DNA of 64,000 bases from Acidobacteriota bacterium (GCA_021779935.1 JAJXZT010000040.1:62001-126000), one strand, 5' to 3'. Positions 19,964-29,688 are shown, counted from the first letter of the stretch. Notes: generated by a model not told the origin, from the sequence alone. Numbers and translations are program-made.

Positions 19964-21271
19964 GTGAAACGCCGCCTTTGCCGTTCCCTCTTCGTACTTT
20001 TGCTGGCCGCCCTCGCGGGTGCCCCGGCATTGCACGCGCAGGTATTGCGCATTCAAATCGACGGTGCGATTCAGCCAATCGTAGAGGAATACATCGGCCG
20101 GACCATCAACCTGGCGGCACGAAAACATGCCGACGCGGTACTGATCGAACTGCGCACGCCGGGTGGACTCGTCGACTCAACCCACGGAATCATCGAAAAG
20201 ATGCTGGCATCGCCGGTGCCGGTGATCGTCTATGTGTCGCCCAGCGGAGCACGCGCCGCCTCGGCCGGCTTCTACATTCTGGAAGCTGCCGACGTGGCGG
20301 CCATGGCTCCCGGCACAAATACCGGCGCCGCGCATCCCGTAATGATCACGGGCAAGATGGACGAGGTGATGAAGGCGAAGGTGGAGAACGATGCCGCCGC
20401 CTTCCTGCGCTCGTTCGTCACGAAGCGGGGACGCAACGCCGAACTGGCCGAGACAGCGGTACGCGAATCAAAGTCGTGGACCGACCAGGAAGCACTGTCA
20501 CAACATTTGATCGACGTGGTGGCCTCGTCAGACCAGGATCTTTTCCGTCAGTTACAGGGAAAGACGATTACGCGCTTCAACGGCGACAAGGTCACGCTGA
20601 ACCTGGTCGGCAAGCCGGTCGAGAATGTACCGATGACGTTGCGGCAGGACATTCTGGACTGGCTGATGGACCCGAATATTGCATTCATCATCCTCGCAAT
20701 TGGCGGACTTTCGCTTTATGCCGAGTTTACGCATCCGGGGGCGATTGTCCCGGGAGTCGTGGGCACAATCTTCATTCTGCTCTCCGCGTTCGCGCTGAAC
20801 CTGCTCCCGGTAAGCTGGGCGGCAGTGACGTTGATTTTTGCGGGGTTTGTGCTCTTCGCCCTGGAGGCGCACTTCGCGACGCATGGAATCCTTGGAATCG
20901 GCGGGATCGCAGCACTGACGATGGGCGGGTTGTTCCTGGTGGATGGCCCGATCCCACAAATGCGCGTCCATATCTGGACGGCATTGGGCGTGAGCATACC
21001 GATGGGAGTCATCACCATTTTTCTGACTACGCTGGCAATCAAGGCGTATCGAAACAAGGTGGTTACGGGCCCGCAAGGCCTGGTGGGAGAACTCGGCATT
21101 GCGCGAACCGATCTAATGCCAGCGGGGAAGGTTTTCGTCCACGGCGAGTTGTGGGATGCGCATTCAACGCAACCCGTTGAGGTCGGCAAGGCGGTGCGTG
21201 TGCTTGAACTTCACGACATGGAACTGGTGGTGGAGCCGATCAGTACGACCGAACCAGTCGCACGCGCGTGA
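19964..21271 (+). CDS. NfeD-family membrane serine protease (ClpP-class)
   Basis: The 435-residue protein has a signal segment, an N-terminal ClpP-like domain (RTPGGLVDST; catalytic Ser in ARAASAGFYIL; probable Lys further on), four to five membrane helices (about residues 235-350) and a C-terminal OB-fold NfeD domain (TGPQGLVGELGIARTDL). Full-length NfeD proteins pair with slipins, which they cleave in archaea (PH1510/PH1511). Start is GTG 19964 with AGGAGGT upstream. A slipin gene follows, consistent with that pairing. Confidence 0.92.
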   Translation: MKRRLCRSLFVLLLAALAGAPALHAQVLRIQIDGAIQPIVEEYIGRTINLAARKHADAVLIELRTPGGLVDSTHGIIEKMLASPVPVIVYVSPSGARAASAGFYILEAADVAAMAPGTNTGAAHPVMITGKMDEVMKAKVENDAAAFLRSFVTKRGRNAELAETAVRESKSWTDQEALSQHLIDVVASSDQDLFRQLQGKTITRFNGDKVTLNLVGKPVENVPMTLRQDILDWLMDPNIAFIILAIGGLSLYAEFTHPGAIVPGVVGTIFILLSAFALNLLPVSWAAVTLIFAGFVLFALEAHFATHGILGIGGIAALTMGGLFLVDGPIPQMRVHIWTALGVSIPMGVITIFLTTLAIKAYRNKVVTGPQGLVGELGIARTDLMPAGKVFVHGELWDAHSTQPVEVGKAVRVLELHDMELVVEPISTTEPVARA

Positions 21272-21358
21272 CACCCGGCGCTTATCAGTATCGGCATGGC
21301 GGTCGAGTGGGATACAATCCGCGCGAAGCTATATATCGATATTTTGCAGGAGGCAAAT

Positions 21359-22129
21359 GTGGGTCTATTCGGCATTGTAGTGATCGTTGTCGTTGTTCTC
21401 TACCTCTTGAATTCCATCAAGATCCTCGCCGAGTACGAACGCGGCGTAATCTTCCGCCTTGGCCGCCTGCTTTCCTTGCCCAAGGGACCGGGCATCATCC
21501 TTGTCTTCGCACCAATTGACCGGATGATGCGCGTGGACCTGCGCCAGGTAGCGTTCGATGTTCCACCGCAGGACATCATCACGCGAGACAACGTCACGCT
21601 GAAGGTGAATGCAGTCGTGTTCCTGCGCGTGATCGATCCAAGCAAGGCAATGGTCGAGGTTACAAATTACCAGTATCAGACGCAGCAATTTGCGGTCACC
21701 ACGCTGCGGTCGGTGCTCGGCGAAGTCGAACTCGATGAACTGCTTGCGCATCGCGACAAGATCAACCTGCGCCTGCAATCCATCCTCGACCAGCACACGG
21801 CTCCGTGGGGCGTGAAGGTCGTGAATGTTGAAGTGAAGCAGGTCGATCTGCCGGAGACCATGATGCGCGCCATGGCAAAGCAAGCCGAGGCCGAGCGCGA
21901 AAAGCGCTCAAAGATCATTCATGCGGAAGGCGAGTTCTCTGCCGCCCAACGCCTGGTGGATGCCGCCGAATTGTTGTCGCAGCAGCCAGCGGCGATTCAA
22001 CTGCGCTACTTGCAGACCTTGACGGAGATTGGTGTCGAGAAAAATACGACGATTATTTTCCCGCTGCCCATCGATCTGCTTGGCGGACTTCGCAAGCTGC
22101 TTCAGCAAGACGGGGAAACCAAGGCATAA
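21359..22129 (+). CDS. Slipin / stomatin-like SPFH protein
   Basis: The 256-residue protein has one N-terminal membrane anchor ([18 protein letters not shown]), an SPFH/band-7 domain ([17 protein letters not shown]-like [20 protein letters not shown]) and a C-terminal helical region ([21 protein letters not shown]). The start is GTG 21359, with a perfect AGGAGG five bases upstream; the frame is open 21 codons further but lacks a ribosome site. Slipins form membrane-bound oligomers. Position right after NfeD matches the conserved NfeD-slipin pair. Confidence 0.92.
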   Translation: MGLFGIVVIVVVVLYLLNSIKILAEYERGVIFRLGRLLSLPKGPGIILVFAPIDRMMRVDLRQVAFDVPPQDIITRDNVTLKVNAVVFLRVIDPSKAMVEVTNYQYQTQQFAVTTLRSVLGEVELDELLAHRDKINLRLQSILDQHTAPWGVKVVNVEVKQVDLPETMMRAMAKQAEAEREKRSKIIHAEGEFSAAQRLVDAAELLSQQPAAIQLRYLQTLTEIGVEKNTTIIFPLPIDLLGGLRKLLQQDGETKA

Positions 22130-22182
22130 TGGGACAGGCATAATTCCTGCCCTTGCCTGGGCACCTAAGTGGAGCAGGCTTC

Positions 22183-22806
22183 ATGAGTGAGTCGCAGGAC
22201 ACGGAAATCGTATTGGGAGCCGGGAAACTGCTCGGGCTCTTCTTCGTGCTGGTTATCCTTTGCGGAGTGTTTCTGAGCATTGGATACGGGCTGGGGCGGA
22301 ACTCGGTCAAGCCGGAGGGGTCGCTGATCACCGACTCTTCGCAGGCCGGCGGCGTGACGCAGAGCGGCGGGAAGCCACTCGCCGGAGAGTCGGCTCCGGC
22401 CAATACCGGTACAACCACTCCTCCGCAGGATTTGACGTTTTACAAATCGGTGGAGCAGAAGGACCCCAATGCGCAGTTGACGCCGCAGAACAACGCACCA
22501 GCCCAGGGACAGCCACCACAGCAATCGCCGGCAACTTCGGCGCAAGGCAATGTCCAACAATCTCAGCCGGTTGCGGCGCCGGTTACGTCGGGATACACGG
22601 TTCAGGTGGCCGCAGTCAGCAAGAAAGAAGACGCTGATCTGTTACGTGACGCGCTGCAGGCCAAGCAATATCCGGTGCTTGTGACGACGGCTCCCAATGA
22701 CAAACTTTTCCACGTGCAGGTGGGACCGTTTGCAACGATTCAGGACGCGGATGCGATGCGGTCAAGGCTCGTCAGCGACGGGTATAACCCGATCGTCAAA
22801 CGCTGA
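22183..22806 (+). CDS. SPOR-domain inner-membrane protein
   Basis: The 207-residue protein has one membrane helix (residues about 14-36), a Pro/Gln-rich linker (about 50-130) and a C-terminal SPOR domain (GYTVQVAAVSKKEDADLLRD ... FHVQVGPFATIQDADAMRSR). SPOR domains bind denuded glycan strands at the septum. ATG 22183 follows GGAG; the frame is open upstream 10 codons. It ends the TPR/NfeD/slipin cluster, followed by a strong terminator. Confidence 0.87.
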   Translation: MSESQDTEIVLGAGKLLGLFFVLVILCGVFLSIGYGLGRNSVKPEGSLITDSSQAGGVTQSGGKPLAGESAPANTGTTTPPQDLTFYKSVEQKDPNAQLTPQNNAPAQGQPPQQSPATSAQGNVQQSQPVAAPVTSGYTVQVAAVSKKEDADLLRDALQAKQYPVLVTTAPNDKLFHVQVGPFATIQDADAMRSRLVSDGYNPIVKR

Positions 22807-22827
22807 ACATTTTGCAACGAACCAGAG

Positions 22828-22852
22828 GCAGGCGACGGTCGCCTGCTTTTTT
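22828..22852 (+). terminator. Rho-independent terminator after the SPOR gene
   Basis: An 8-bp perfect stem (GCAGGCGA / TCGCCTGC) with a 3-nt loop, directly followed by six T. Confidence 0.93.
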
Positions 22853-22858
22853 GTGCGC

Positions 22859-22888
22859 AAAAACAGAAACACCGGCCGAAGCCGGTGT
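22859..22888 (-). terminator. Rho-independent terminator of nuoB
   Basis: An 8-bp perfect stem (ACACCGGC / GCCGGTGT) with a 4-nt loop, followed on the minus strand by TTCTGTTTTTG. Lies 25 bp downstream of the nuoB stop codon. Confidence 0.85.
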
Positions 22889-22912
22889 CTGAAGTCTGTC
22901 GTGGATAGCGCT

Positions 22913-23479
22913 CTAGTCGCCCAGGTTCAATGCACGCTTAAACGAGCCCCGCTCGTTCATGATCTTCTGCTGGAGAACCGTGATGGCATAGATCAACTGC
23001 TCGGGCCGTGGCGGACATCCGGGCACATAGACGTCGACGGGAATCCACTGGTTCACGCCCTGCACGATGGCGTAGTTGTTGAACACGCCGCCGGAGGTTG
23101 CACACGCCCCCATCGAGATGACCCACTTGGGTTCGGGCATTTGCTGATAGAGCTGCTTGATCACCGGCGCCATTTTCTGCGAGACGCGGCCGGCAATAAT
23201 CATCAGGTCGGACTGCCGCGGCGACGGGCGGAAGACTTCCGCGCCGAAACGCGCAATGTCGAAGCGCGAGGCTCCCATCGACATCATCTCGATGGCGCAG
23301 CATGCCAGACCAAACGTCATTGGCCAGATGGAACTTTTGCGGACCCAGTTGACGGCCTGATCGAGCGTGGTAAGAATCAGTCCTTCCTGCTCGTGGCTGC
23401 CACCATACGTCACTTGCGCAATCCGCGAAAAGCTCTGCGGATCGCCGGCGAGATTGTCGAAGTTTTCAGTACCATTCAT
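22913..23479 (-). CDS. nuoB: NADH-quinone oxidoreductase subunit B
   Basis: The 188-residue protein is NuoB: the N2-cluster Cys pair in [12 protein letters not shown], then MGACATSGG and [12 protein letters not shown]. It carries the terminal 4Fe-4S cluster N2, which reduces quinone. ATG 23479 (MNGTENFD) matches family length; the frame is open to 23575 but the extension looks unconserved. It stands alone between a SPOR protein and an alcohol-dehydrogenase-like gene, with its own terminator. The rest of complex I, apart from nuoI at 2.3 kb, must be elsewhere. Confidence 0.92.
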   Translation of the reverse strand: MNGTENFDNLAGDPQSFSRIAQVTYGGSHEQEGLILTTLDQAVNWVRKSSIWPMTFGLACCAIEMMSMGASRFDIARFGAEVFRPSPRQSDLMIIAGRVSQKMAPVIKQLYQQMPEPKWVISMGACATSGGVFNNYAIVQGVNQWIPVDVYVPGCPPRPEQLIYAITVLQQKIMNERGSFKRALNLGD

Positions 23480-23574
23480 GATTGATGTCGAGTACCTTGA
23501 CCCGTTCCATTGTACCTGCCCCTGCCTGTTCGATGCCAGTCCGGAGGGCACAGACGCGTTTTTCTCTTTCAGCA

Positions 23575-24597
23575 TTATGGATTGAGGATGACTTTCCCGA
23601 ACATATTGCTCTTTGCCAGATATTCATGCGCGGCGGCAGCTTCGCGCAATGGAAAACTCCGGTCAACAACTGGCTTGAGTCTTCCTGCAAACACGTGCTT
23701 GAGCACTTCATGGAGTTCGCCCATCGTCCCCATGAACGATCCGAGGAAAGAAAGCTGTCGCGTAAACAGGACGCGGAGATCGAATTCCGCCTCGCCGCCG
23801 GTAGTCGCGCCGCAGGTCACGATGGTGCCTCCAGGCCGCAGCGATCTCATGCTCTCGCGCCACGTTGCCTTGCCAACGTGCTCAAGGACGACATCGACGC
23901 CGCGCTTCTCCGTAATCTTCTTCACCTCGTCGGAGATTTTGTCGCGGTAGTGGTGGATCGTGTAATCGGCACCGAGTCCCTTCGCCCTTTCGAGTTTCGC
24001 ATCGTCACCCGCGGTCGTAATCACGGTGCAGTTCCACAGCTTTGCGATCTGTATGGCTGCCGAGCCCACGCCCGAACCGGCGCCCAGCACCAGCACGGTT
24101 TGTCCGGGATGGATCTTCGCGCGGCCAACAAGCATGTGCCACGCGGTCACGAAGACCAGCGGAACGGATGCGGCCTCGTCGTAGGACATACTCTCGGGAA
24201 TCGGGATGACACTCGCGCGGGGTACGGCAATCATTTCGCAATCGCCGCCGGGAACGCGGTAGCCCAACACGCTGTACTCCGGGCAGAAGTTCTGATCGCC
24301 GCGTAGACAGTGCTCGCAGTGTCCACAAAAAGACATGGGCGCAAGGAGCACGCGAGTACCGGCCTTCACGTCCGTCACGTATTCGCCTGACTCAACAACA
24401 TCGCCCGCGATATCGCTTCCCGGAATCTGCGGCAGAGGGACACCGGGGACGCCCTCGCGCACGAAGAGGTCGAGATGATTTAACGCGCACGCCTTCACGC
24501 GCACCAGGACGTGATCCTTGCGCAACACAGGATCTGGCACGTCTTCGTATTGCAAAACCTCAGGCCCGCCGAATTGATGAAAACGAATTGCCTTCAT
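23575..24597 (-). CDS. Zinc-type alcohol dehydrogenase / quinone oxidoreductase-like (MDR)
   Basis: The 340-residue MDR-superfamily enzyme has a catalytic-domain start typical of the group ([20 protein letters not shown]), the structural zinc motif C-x2-C-x2-C-x7-C ([15 protein letters not shown]) and the nucleotide motif [14 protein letters not shown]. It should oxidise or reduce small alcohols, aldehydes or enones with NAD(P)H; the substrate is unknown. It reads in the same direction as nuoB, 95 bp upstream of it. Confidence 0.9.
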   Translation of the reverse strand: MKAIRFHQFGGPEVLQYEDVPDPVLRKDHVLVRVKACALNHLDLFVREGVPGVPLPQIPGSDIAGDVVESGEYVTDVKAGTRVLLAPMSFCGHCEHCLRGDQNFCPEYSVLGYRVPGGDCEMIAVPRASVIPIPESMSYDEAASVPLVFVTAWHMLVGRAKIHPGQTVLVLGAGSGVGSAAIQIAKLWNCTVITTAGDDAKLERAKGLGADYTIHHYRDKISDEVKKITEKRGVDVVLEHVGKATWRESMRSLRPGGTIVTCGATTGGEAEFDLRVLFTRQLSFLGSFMGTMGELHEVLKHVFAGRLKPVVDRSFPLREAAAAHEYLAKSNMFGKVILNP

Positions 24598-24750
24598 GAT
24601 TCCGTCTCCTTGCCCATGAAAGCTGTCACTTTAACACGTATGCCCGCGCTGGTTGGAGGTCTCCGCTATTTCACAAACGGTTTCACTCGCAAACGCAGCG
24701 GGGACGCGGTACATTCTTTGGAGTCCTGACTTCCGTCATTGGACCTGAAC

Positions 24751-26310
24751 ATGCTCTGGCTCCTAGTGCGTCTGCGGTACAAGCTGATATGGGCGAACAT
24801 GCGCACCAGCAACGGCAAGGTGATTGCGTTTCTGTGTCTCTATGTCCTGGGAGCGCTCGTTGCGGCCGTCGTAGCCTTTGGCGGACTGGGTGCGGCGGTC
24901 ATAGCGGTAAAAGCCGGACGGGCTGAAATGGTGGCGCGACTGGCGCTTGCCGGTCTCTTCGCATCCTGCACAAGCATAAGCCTGTTCCTCGGCATGGGTC
25001 CCACGTCGGCGATGTCCGATAGCGCACTGCGGGCTTATCCACTGAATGCGCGCGCGCGTTTTCTCTTCAAACATCTGGTTGCCGCACTTGATCCCATTTG
25101 GCTCTTTCTGCTGGTCGCGACCCTGGGCATGGCCGTCGGCTTCCAGATTCTCGGCGTAACGCCAATCGTCTTTGGGCTGCCGCTGGTGCTGATTTTCACG
25201 TTTGTCTGCTATCTCTGGGCGGCCGCTCTGCTGGCCGTCATCGGCAAACTGCTCGAATTCCGCTCCGGTGCGCTCATCCTGATGGTCGTGGTGATGGGCA
25301 GCATTCTGACAGTGCAGCTATCCGCCGAATCGAAGTGGATACATGGACCCATCGTTGTCGCAATTTTGAACCGCGCGATTGATTTTTCCCCCGCTGGAGC
25401 CTGTGCCCGTGCCATGGTGGCAGACGAATGGACCACGCGGCTGGCGGGATTTGTTGTATTGCTCATCTGCGGATTCGTGGGAGCCACCGCGCTGCGCATC
25501 GCGGAAGTCGTGAGGTTGCGCTCCGGACGACGGAAGACGGGACCGGCCTCTGCGTACGACGCCTATGACCGCGTGGCCCATCGGATCTCTCCGCGCCTCG
25601 CCCCGCTCGTTGCTGCATCGCTGCGATACCATCTGCGCTGCAACCGCATCCGCTACGCGCTGATCTCCACGGTTCCGATCCTGCTCCTGATGGCTCTCAC
25701 GCAGGACCGTTCGCGCAATTTCCAGGGCAGCATGTTGTTGATCATTTTGTTTGTAACGTGTTTTCTCTCGACGGCAGTCATGGCGGTGAATTTCTTCGGG
25801 TGGGAAGGCAATGGTGTCGCGCGCTATCCCCTGCTGCCTGTCCCGCTGGTCGATGTCCTGCGCGCACACGTCACGGCAAGCATCGCGCTGGGCTCGGTCC
25901 CCACGCTGATCGTCTTTGGAGCGGTATTGTGGTTATCGCGCGCCGCGCTGAGTGTCGAACTCGTCATCTTTGCCATCGCGAACACCGTCGCCGGTGCGCT
26001 CTTCTTTTTCACACTCGCCTCCTGGCTTACCGTGCTTGCGCCCAGAAGAGTGAATTTCGACGGGATGATGGGGAATGTCATGTCGCGAACCGCGCAGTTC
26101 ACCCTCATCGTGGCCGCCGTGGGCACCATGTTCCTGCTGCGATTTCTTGCTGGCGACGTGGTGGCACTGGCGCGCTGGTGGTGGGAGATGGCGCTGTTTG
26201 CCGTCGCCATGTACTTCGTCTACCAATTCTCCATGCGGACACTCGCGCCTGTCCTCGCACGGCGGCGCGAAAGGCTCTTGGATGCAATCGTCGGGGCACC
26301 CATCTCATGA
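24751..26310 (+). CDS. ABC exporter membrane subunit, 519 aa
   Basis: The protein has about ten to twelve hydrophobic helices spread over its length (for example [52 protein letters not shown]), with a charged loop near residue 250-290. It has no recognisable name but its stop codon overlaps the ATG of an ABC ATPase (ATGA at 26307-26310), which marks it as the permease of that pair. The start may be ATG 24751 or TTG 24739. Substrate unknown. Confidence 0.8.
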   Translation: MLWLLVRLRYKLIWANMRTSNGKVIAFLCLYVLGALVAAVVAFGGLGAAVIAVKAGRAEMVARLALAGLFASCTSISLFLGMGPTSAMSDSALRAYPLNARARFLFKHLVAALDPIWLFLLVATLGMAVGFQILGVTPIVFGLPLVLIFTFVCYLWAAALLAVIGKLLEFRSGALILMVVVMGSILTVQLSAESKWIHGPIVVAILNRAIDFSPAGACARAMVADEWTTRLAGFVVLLICGFVGATALRIAEVVRLRSGRRKTGPASAYDAYDRVAHRISPRLAPLVAASLRYHLRCNRIRYALISTVPILLLMALTQDRSRNFQGSMLLIILFVTCFLSTAVMAVNFFGWEGNGVARYPLLPVPLVDVLRAHVTASIALGSVPTLIVFGAVLWLSRAALSVELVIFAIANTVAGALFFFTLASWLTVLAPRRVNFDGMMGNVMSRTAQFTLIVAAVGTMFLLRFLAGDVVALARWWWEMALFAVAMYFVYQFSMRTLAPVLARRRERLLDAIVGAPIS

Positions 26311-27089
26311 ATGAAATGCAGCAGAATTCGGCGCCAGCCATTCAGATCGCAGGGCTCACCAAGCGCTATGGCGACTTTACCGCCGTCGATAACCTCTCGC
26401 TCGCCGTACTCAGTGGGGTGATCTACGGATTTCTCGGCCCGAACGGTGCGGGCAAAAGCACTACGATTGGATGCCTGACGGGACTTCTCGATCCGACATC
26501 GGGATCAATCGAACTGCTGGGCGAGCGGTTCAGCAGCGATGCTGTGGCGCTCAAGCGGCGCATCGGTGTGATGCCCGAAGGGCTTGCACTTCTCGACCAG
26601 TTGTATGCCGACGAATTCCTCGTATTCCAGGCGCAGATGTTCGGGCTGGATAAGAAAACCGCGCAGAATCGGACCGACGAATTGCTTCAGACACTTGGAC
26701 TGGCCGACACGCGGAAGAAACGCATCGCCGACTTTAGCACGGGAATGCGCAAGAAGATCGCCTTCGCTGCCGCCGTCATTCACTCGCCGGAAATCCTCTT
26801 CCTCGACGAACCCTTCGAGAGCATCGATCCCACGACGGTCGCGATGCTGAAAGAGTGGCTGCGGCGCTTCGCCGCCGAAGGGCGCACGGTCTTCATGACA
26901 AGCCACGTGTTGGAGACGGTGGAGAAACTTTGCAACCACGTGGCCATCATCAAGGAAGGCAAACTGGCGTGGAATGCCGCGTTGAACGGCGTATCCACGC
27001 TCGAATACGGCGGGCAGCAGTACTCGTCGCTGGAAGAAGTCTTCCTGACGATCACCGGACGGCAGGACAGTTCGTTGAGCTGGATGTGA
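26307..27089 (+). CDS. ABC transporter ATP-binding protein
   Basis: The 260-residue ATPase has Walker [10 protein letters not shown], an ABC signature ([13 protein letters not shown]; degenerate LSGGQ), Walker [11 protein letters not shown] and switch His in MTSHVLE. This is the exporter class used for drugs, lantibiotics or polysaccharide precursors. Start ATG 26307 overlaps the permease stop codon, so the two are coupled. It ends five bases before the tRNA-Arg gene on the opposite strand, at the left border of the integrated element. Confidence 0.92.
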   Translation: MNEMQQNSAPAIQIAGLTKRYGDFTAVDNLSLAVLSGVIYGFLGPNGAGKSTTIGCLTGLLDPTSGSIELLGERFSSDAVALKRRIGVMPEGLALLDQLYADEFLVFQAQMFGLDKKTAQNRTDELLQTLGLADTRKKRIADFSTGMRKKIAFAAAVIHSPEILFLDEPFESIDPTTVAMLKEWLRRFAAEGRTVFMTSHVLETVEKLCNHVAIIKEGKLAWNAALNGVSTLEYGGQQYSSLEEVFLTITGRQDSSLSWM

Positions 27090-27094
27090 AAGCG

Positions 27095-27170
27095 TGGAGG
27101 CCCTGGGCAGAGTCGAACTGCCGACCAACGGTTTAGGAAACCGCTGCTCTATCCACTGAGCTACAGGGCC
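27095..27170 (-). tRNA. tRNA-Arg (anticodon CCT), reconstituted by the integrated element
   Basis: A complete cloverleaf: acceptor GGCCCTG/CAGGGCC, D-arm GCTC...GAGC, anticodon stem GCGGT/ACCGT with loop TTCCTAA (anticodon CCT), a 5-nt variable loop, T-arm GGCAG/CTGCC with TTCGACT. CCA is encoded at 27095-27097. Nucleotides 1-38 (27133-27170) lie inside the 41-bp att repeat; nucleotides 39 onward are flanking chromosome. The tRNA is therefore a chimera of an element-borne 5' half and a resident 3' half. Confidence 0.97.
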
Positions 27171-27173
27171 ACG
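27133..27173. repeat. att site, left copy (41 bp direct repeat)
   Basis: Identical over 41 bp to 33779-33819; the bases just outside differ on both sides (T versus A on the left, G versus A on the right). It covers tRNA-Arg nucleotides 1-38 and three bases upstream of the tRNA, ending exactly at the last base of the anticodon loop. Confidence 0.95.
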
Positions 27174-27200
27174 GGTTGCAATCTACTGATAGGCAGCAAG

Positions 27201-28445
27201 TTAACTAGCATTTGCCACCTCGGTTTTCTGCTGGTCGAAACCAAATAAAACCAATTTGGATTGTACACCGTTAACCTGCTCCTTCAGCAATCGGAGCGCA
27301 GCGCTGTTCGCTTGACGTTTTGATGCCATCAACGCATTGCCATAGACGTTCATCGTCGTTGAAATTTCCGCGTGACGCATCAACTTCTGCTGTACACCCA
27401 CAGGAGCACCAGCAGCATCAAGCAGCGAACGATACGTGTGTCTGAATGTGTGCCAGCCCACACCCTCAAGGCTGATGCCCTGCCCTGCCTTGCGAATGAT
27501 CTTCTGCTGGATGGTTCCCGGCTCATACGGCCTACCCGTTCTTGGGCTGGGAAATACCCATCCGCCAGTAGATGCTGGGCACATGTTTTGCCACTCTAAT
27601 AGTTCGGCTGCGAACGCTGCATCAAGCGGTAAGTCATCTTCCGAATACTCGGTCTTGACGGTATCAACTATCCCGCGAACTACTGCCCTCGTTACCCGTA
27701 CAGACAACTGCTCGAAGTCGAAGTCTGCCCACTTCAGAGCAAGTATTTCGCTGACTCGCAATCCAGTGCAGGCCGCAACCAGAACCATCGTCCGGTACGG
27801 CTGCTCCAGAGAGTCAATCAGCGCCATGCACTGCTCTGGCGTAAGCACTATCGGCCTCTTGCGCCGTTTGGTTGCGCCTTTGATTTCGACTAGCTCCATC
27901 GGGTTACGCTGTGTCGGAAGAATCTGCCACAGCATTGCCCTTTCAAACAGCCGAAAAAGCAAAGCCTTGATGTGTGCCTTCGTCAGCAAGGACACACTCA
28001 GGTGCTTGAGCCATACATCAACCTCAGCAGCCGTTATCGTGCTTACGGTTGCCTCACCAAATTCTGGCTTAAGGTATTTGTCGATGATGGTCAAGTAGCC
28101 TCTTGCTGTCGAAACCTTTAGCGTTCCAAACGTTCGTTGTTCACCGCTCCGCAATTCCGCCAACTTCCGCAGTTGTTCGTCCTCTATGAAACGCTCGCAC
28201 AAACTTGAGAACGAAAGCTCTTGCGAGACCGACTGCGGAGCATCAGCATTGACTTTCCACAACAGTCCTTCAATATGCTTCCATACAGCAGCTTTTGTCG
28301 GAAATTCTTCTGAGCTAAACCGCAATGCGCGGAGCGGAGACCCTTCAATACTCCGATCTGGATACCTCCACTCCCACGCATCTGGCCCTCGCTTCAGTTT
28401 GATCTTCCGTAGGCTGCCACGTACATACCGTTTCCGTGTGAACAT
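27201..28445 (-). CDS. int: Tyrosine integrase of the element
   Basis: The 414-residue protein has an N-terminal arm-binding region, a SAM-like core-binding domain (about residues 75-170) and a C-terminal catalytic domain. Catalytic residues seen in order: Arg in CTGLRVSEILALKW, His-x-x-Arg in WHTFRHTYRSLL, and nucleophile Tyr in STTMNVYGNAL. ATG 28445 has GGAG at 6-nt spacing; an ATG four codons upstream lacks one. It catalyses integration and excision at tRNA-Arg. It is last in a minus-strand run behind a 13-bp gap, and ends 30 bp from the tRNA 5' end. Confidence 0.95.
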   Translation of the reverse strand: MFTRKRYVRGSLRKIKLKRGPDAWEWRYPDRSIEGSPLRALRFSSEEFPTKAAVWKHIEGLLWKVNADAPQSVSQELSFSSLCERFIEDEQLRKLAELRSGEQRTFGTLKVSTARGYLTIIDKYLKPEFGEATVSTITAAEVDVWLKHLSVSLLTKAHIKALLFRLFERAMLWQILPTQRNPMELVEIKGATKRRKRPIVLTPEQCMALIDSLEQPYRTMVLVAACTGLRVSEILALKWADFDFEQLSVRVTRAVVRGIVDTVKTEYSEDDLPLDAAFAAELLEWQNMCPASTGGWVFPSPRTGRPYEPGTIQQKIIRKAGQGISLEGVGWHTFRHTYRSLLDAAGAPVGVQQKLMRHAEISTTMNVYGNALMASKRQANSAALRLLKEQVNGVQSKLVLFGFDQQKTEVANAS

Positions 28446-28458
28446 TCGTTTCTCCATT

Positions 28459-28710
28459 TCAGTTCACGCGGTCAGGTTGGCTTTGGCTGACTGAATTTAG
28501 CTTACTTCTTAACCATTCGTCCAGTTCGGAAGCCCTAAACAACCATTGACCACGGGGAACAAACTGGTATCCCGGTATTGCTCCCGCCTTGGCCCAGCGT
28601 TCAAGTGTCTTGTGGTTGACGTGCAAAAGCTCACCAGCCTGTCTGCTTGAGAGCAGCGACTCGAAAATAGTTGCACAATATTCACTCTGAAGATTCAAGC
28701 CCTGATTCAT
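28459..28710 (-). CDS. Excisionase-type helix-turn-helix protein (MerR-like HTH_17)
   Basis: The 83-residue protein carries a single winged-helix domain of the excisionase family: LLSSRQAGELLHVNHKTLER, WAKAGAIPG, then a Trp-Arg-Phe-like wing (GQWLFRASELDEWL). Such proteins bend att DNA or act as repressors. It lies 13 bp upstream of int and 11 bp downstream of the coiled-coil gene, so the three are likely cotranscribed. A role as the recombination directionality factor is inferred from position. Confidence 0.85.
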   Translation of the reverse strand: MNQGLNLQSEYCATIFESLLSSRQAGELLHVNHKTLERWAKAGAIPGYQFVPRGQWLFRASELDEWLRSKLNSVSQSQPDRVN

Positions 28711-28721
28711 GCTTTGTCCCG

Positions 28722-29165
28722 TTAGAAAATTCCGCGCTCCCGTGCGACAACCCGCAATGCTTTGTACTTGCTGGGATTGAGTTTTGCCAGCGATGCAGCG
28801 GCCATAGCATTGCTCTTGGAGCCAAAGTACCTCGATATTTCGTCGTCCGAGATGTTGTCCGTGACTCCCAGAATCGCGCTGCGCTGTTCGACACGCATCT
28901 GATTCCAGATCGCAAGACCGCCAACGCTACGGATTGCCTTTTCACGCGCTGCCTCTTGCTGCCCTGTTCCCAGAGGAGCGACCGGGCCATTCTTCTTTAC
29001 GGCTGCCGCCGCCGCTTGCAACCGAAGCTGCTCAATCTCTGCCTTCAGTTGGGCAATCTCTTCCACTCTAGTGTCTTCTGCTGGCGCGTTGGCCTGTTCG
29101 GACGGTATTTCTGTGTTTGCTTGTTTGGTGGTTGTTGCTTGTTTCAATTCTTCAGTAAGTTCCAT
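28722..29165 (-). CDS. Coiled-coil protein of unknown function, 147 aa
   Basis: The N-terminal third is low-complexity and Gln/Thr/Glu-rich, followed by a heptad-like helix (VEEIAQLKAEIEQLRLQAAA, about residues 34-55). A compact C-terminal part follows (AAREKAIRSVGGLAIWNQMR ... KLNPSKYKALRVVARERGIF). No family recognised. ATG 29165 has GAGAAG just upstream; the frame continues seven codons. It sits in the int operon between two HTH genes, which suggests a role in element maintenance or regulation, but nothing more can be said. Confidence 0.7.
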   Translation of the reverse strand: MELTEELKQATTTKQANTEIPSEQANAPAEDTRVEEIAQLKAEIEQLRLQAAAAAVKKNGPVAPLGTGQQEAAREKAIRSVGGLAIWNQMRVEQRSAILGVTDNISDDEISRYFGSKSNAMAAASLAKLNPSKYKALRVVARERGIF

Positions 29166-29275
29166 GATCTTCTCATTCACGCACACCCCAAGCGTGTGCA
29201 GTGTTCGGCTGCATCAATCAGCCAGATTGTCGTTGGTATCTGCCCTTCTGGAGAGTGTAGGTAATCTCCCCAGAT

Positions 29276-29318
29276 AAAAAAGACCGGAGCAGGGACGCCC
29301 AGATTTTGCGTCCCACTC
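29276..29318 (-). terminator. Rho-independent terminator inside the element's left operon
   Basis: A 7-bp perfect stem (GGGACGC 29292-29298, GCGTCCC 29308-29314), extended by a GGAG/CTCC helix across a small internal loop, followed on the minus strand by TCTTTTTT. It separates the upstream HTH gene (29375-29560) from the downstream coiled-coil/xis/int genes, so these may need readthrough or their own promoter. Confidence 0.8.
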
Positions 29319-29374
29319 CACGGCCTCACCCGTCCCCGGAGACTAAGACAGGTGGTAATAATTATGTGTGTCTG

Positions 29375-29560
29375 TTAGTTGCTGCCCTCAAGAATAGCGT
29401 TAAGTTGTTCGGTGGTCATGTAGAACTTCCCTCTGACCTTGCGGCAGGGGAACACACCTTCACGGCACAGACGGCGCACGTATTCGTGACTCATGTGGAG
29501 ATGTTCGCTAGCTTCTTTCGTGTTAAATAGTCGGACGATCTCCGACGCAATACCGGACAT
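29375..29560 (-). CDS. Small HTH DNA-binding protein (excisionase family), 61 aa
   Basis: The protein is one MerR-like helix-turn-helix domain: LFNTKEASEHLHMSHEYVRR, LCREGVFPCRKV, RGKFYMTTEQLNAIL. ATG 29560 has AAGAAGG at 4-nt spacing. It is the first gene downstream of promoter P1 and its leader. By size and position it is a good candidate for the element's regulator or excisionase, working with or instead of the 28459-28710 product. Target sites could be the dyads at 29689-29714 or 30093-30136. Confidence 0.8.
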   Translation of the reverse strand: MSGIASEIVRLFNTKEASEHLHMSHEYVRRLCREGVFPCRKVRGKFYMTTEQLNAILEGSN

Positions 29561-29688
29561 AAAGCCTTCTTTCTATCTTCTGGAGATTATTAACCTGTGT
29601 ATGAATAGGGAGAGAGACACTCCCTTTACATCGTTTGTTCGTTGTGTAACTCTTTAGTGTTTGTACATACCGGAGCAGTGTAGAGACA

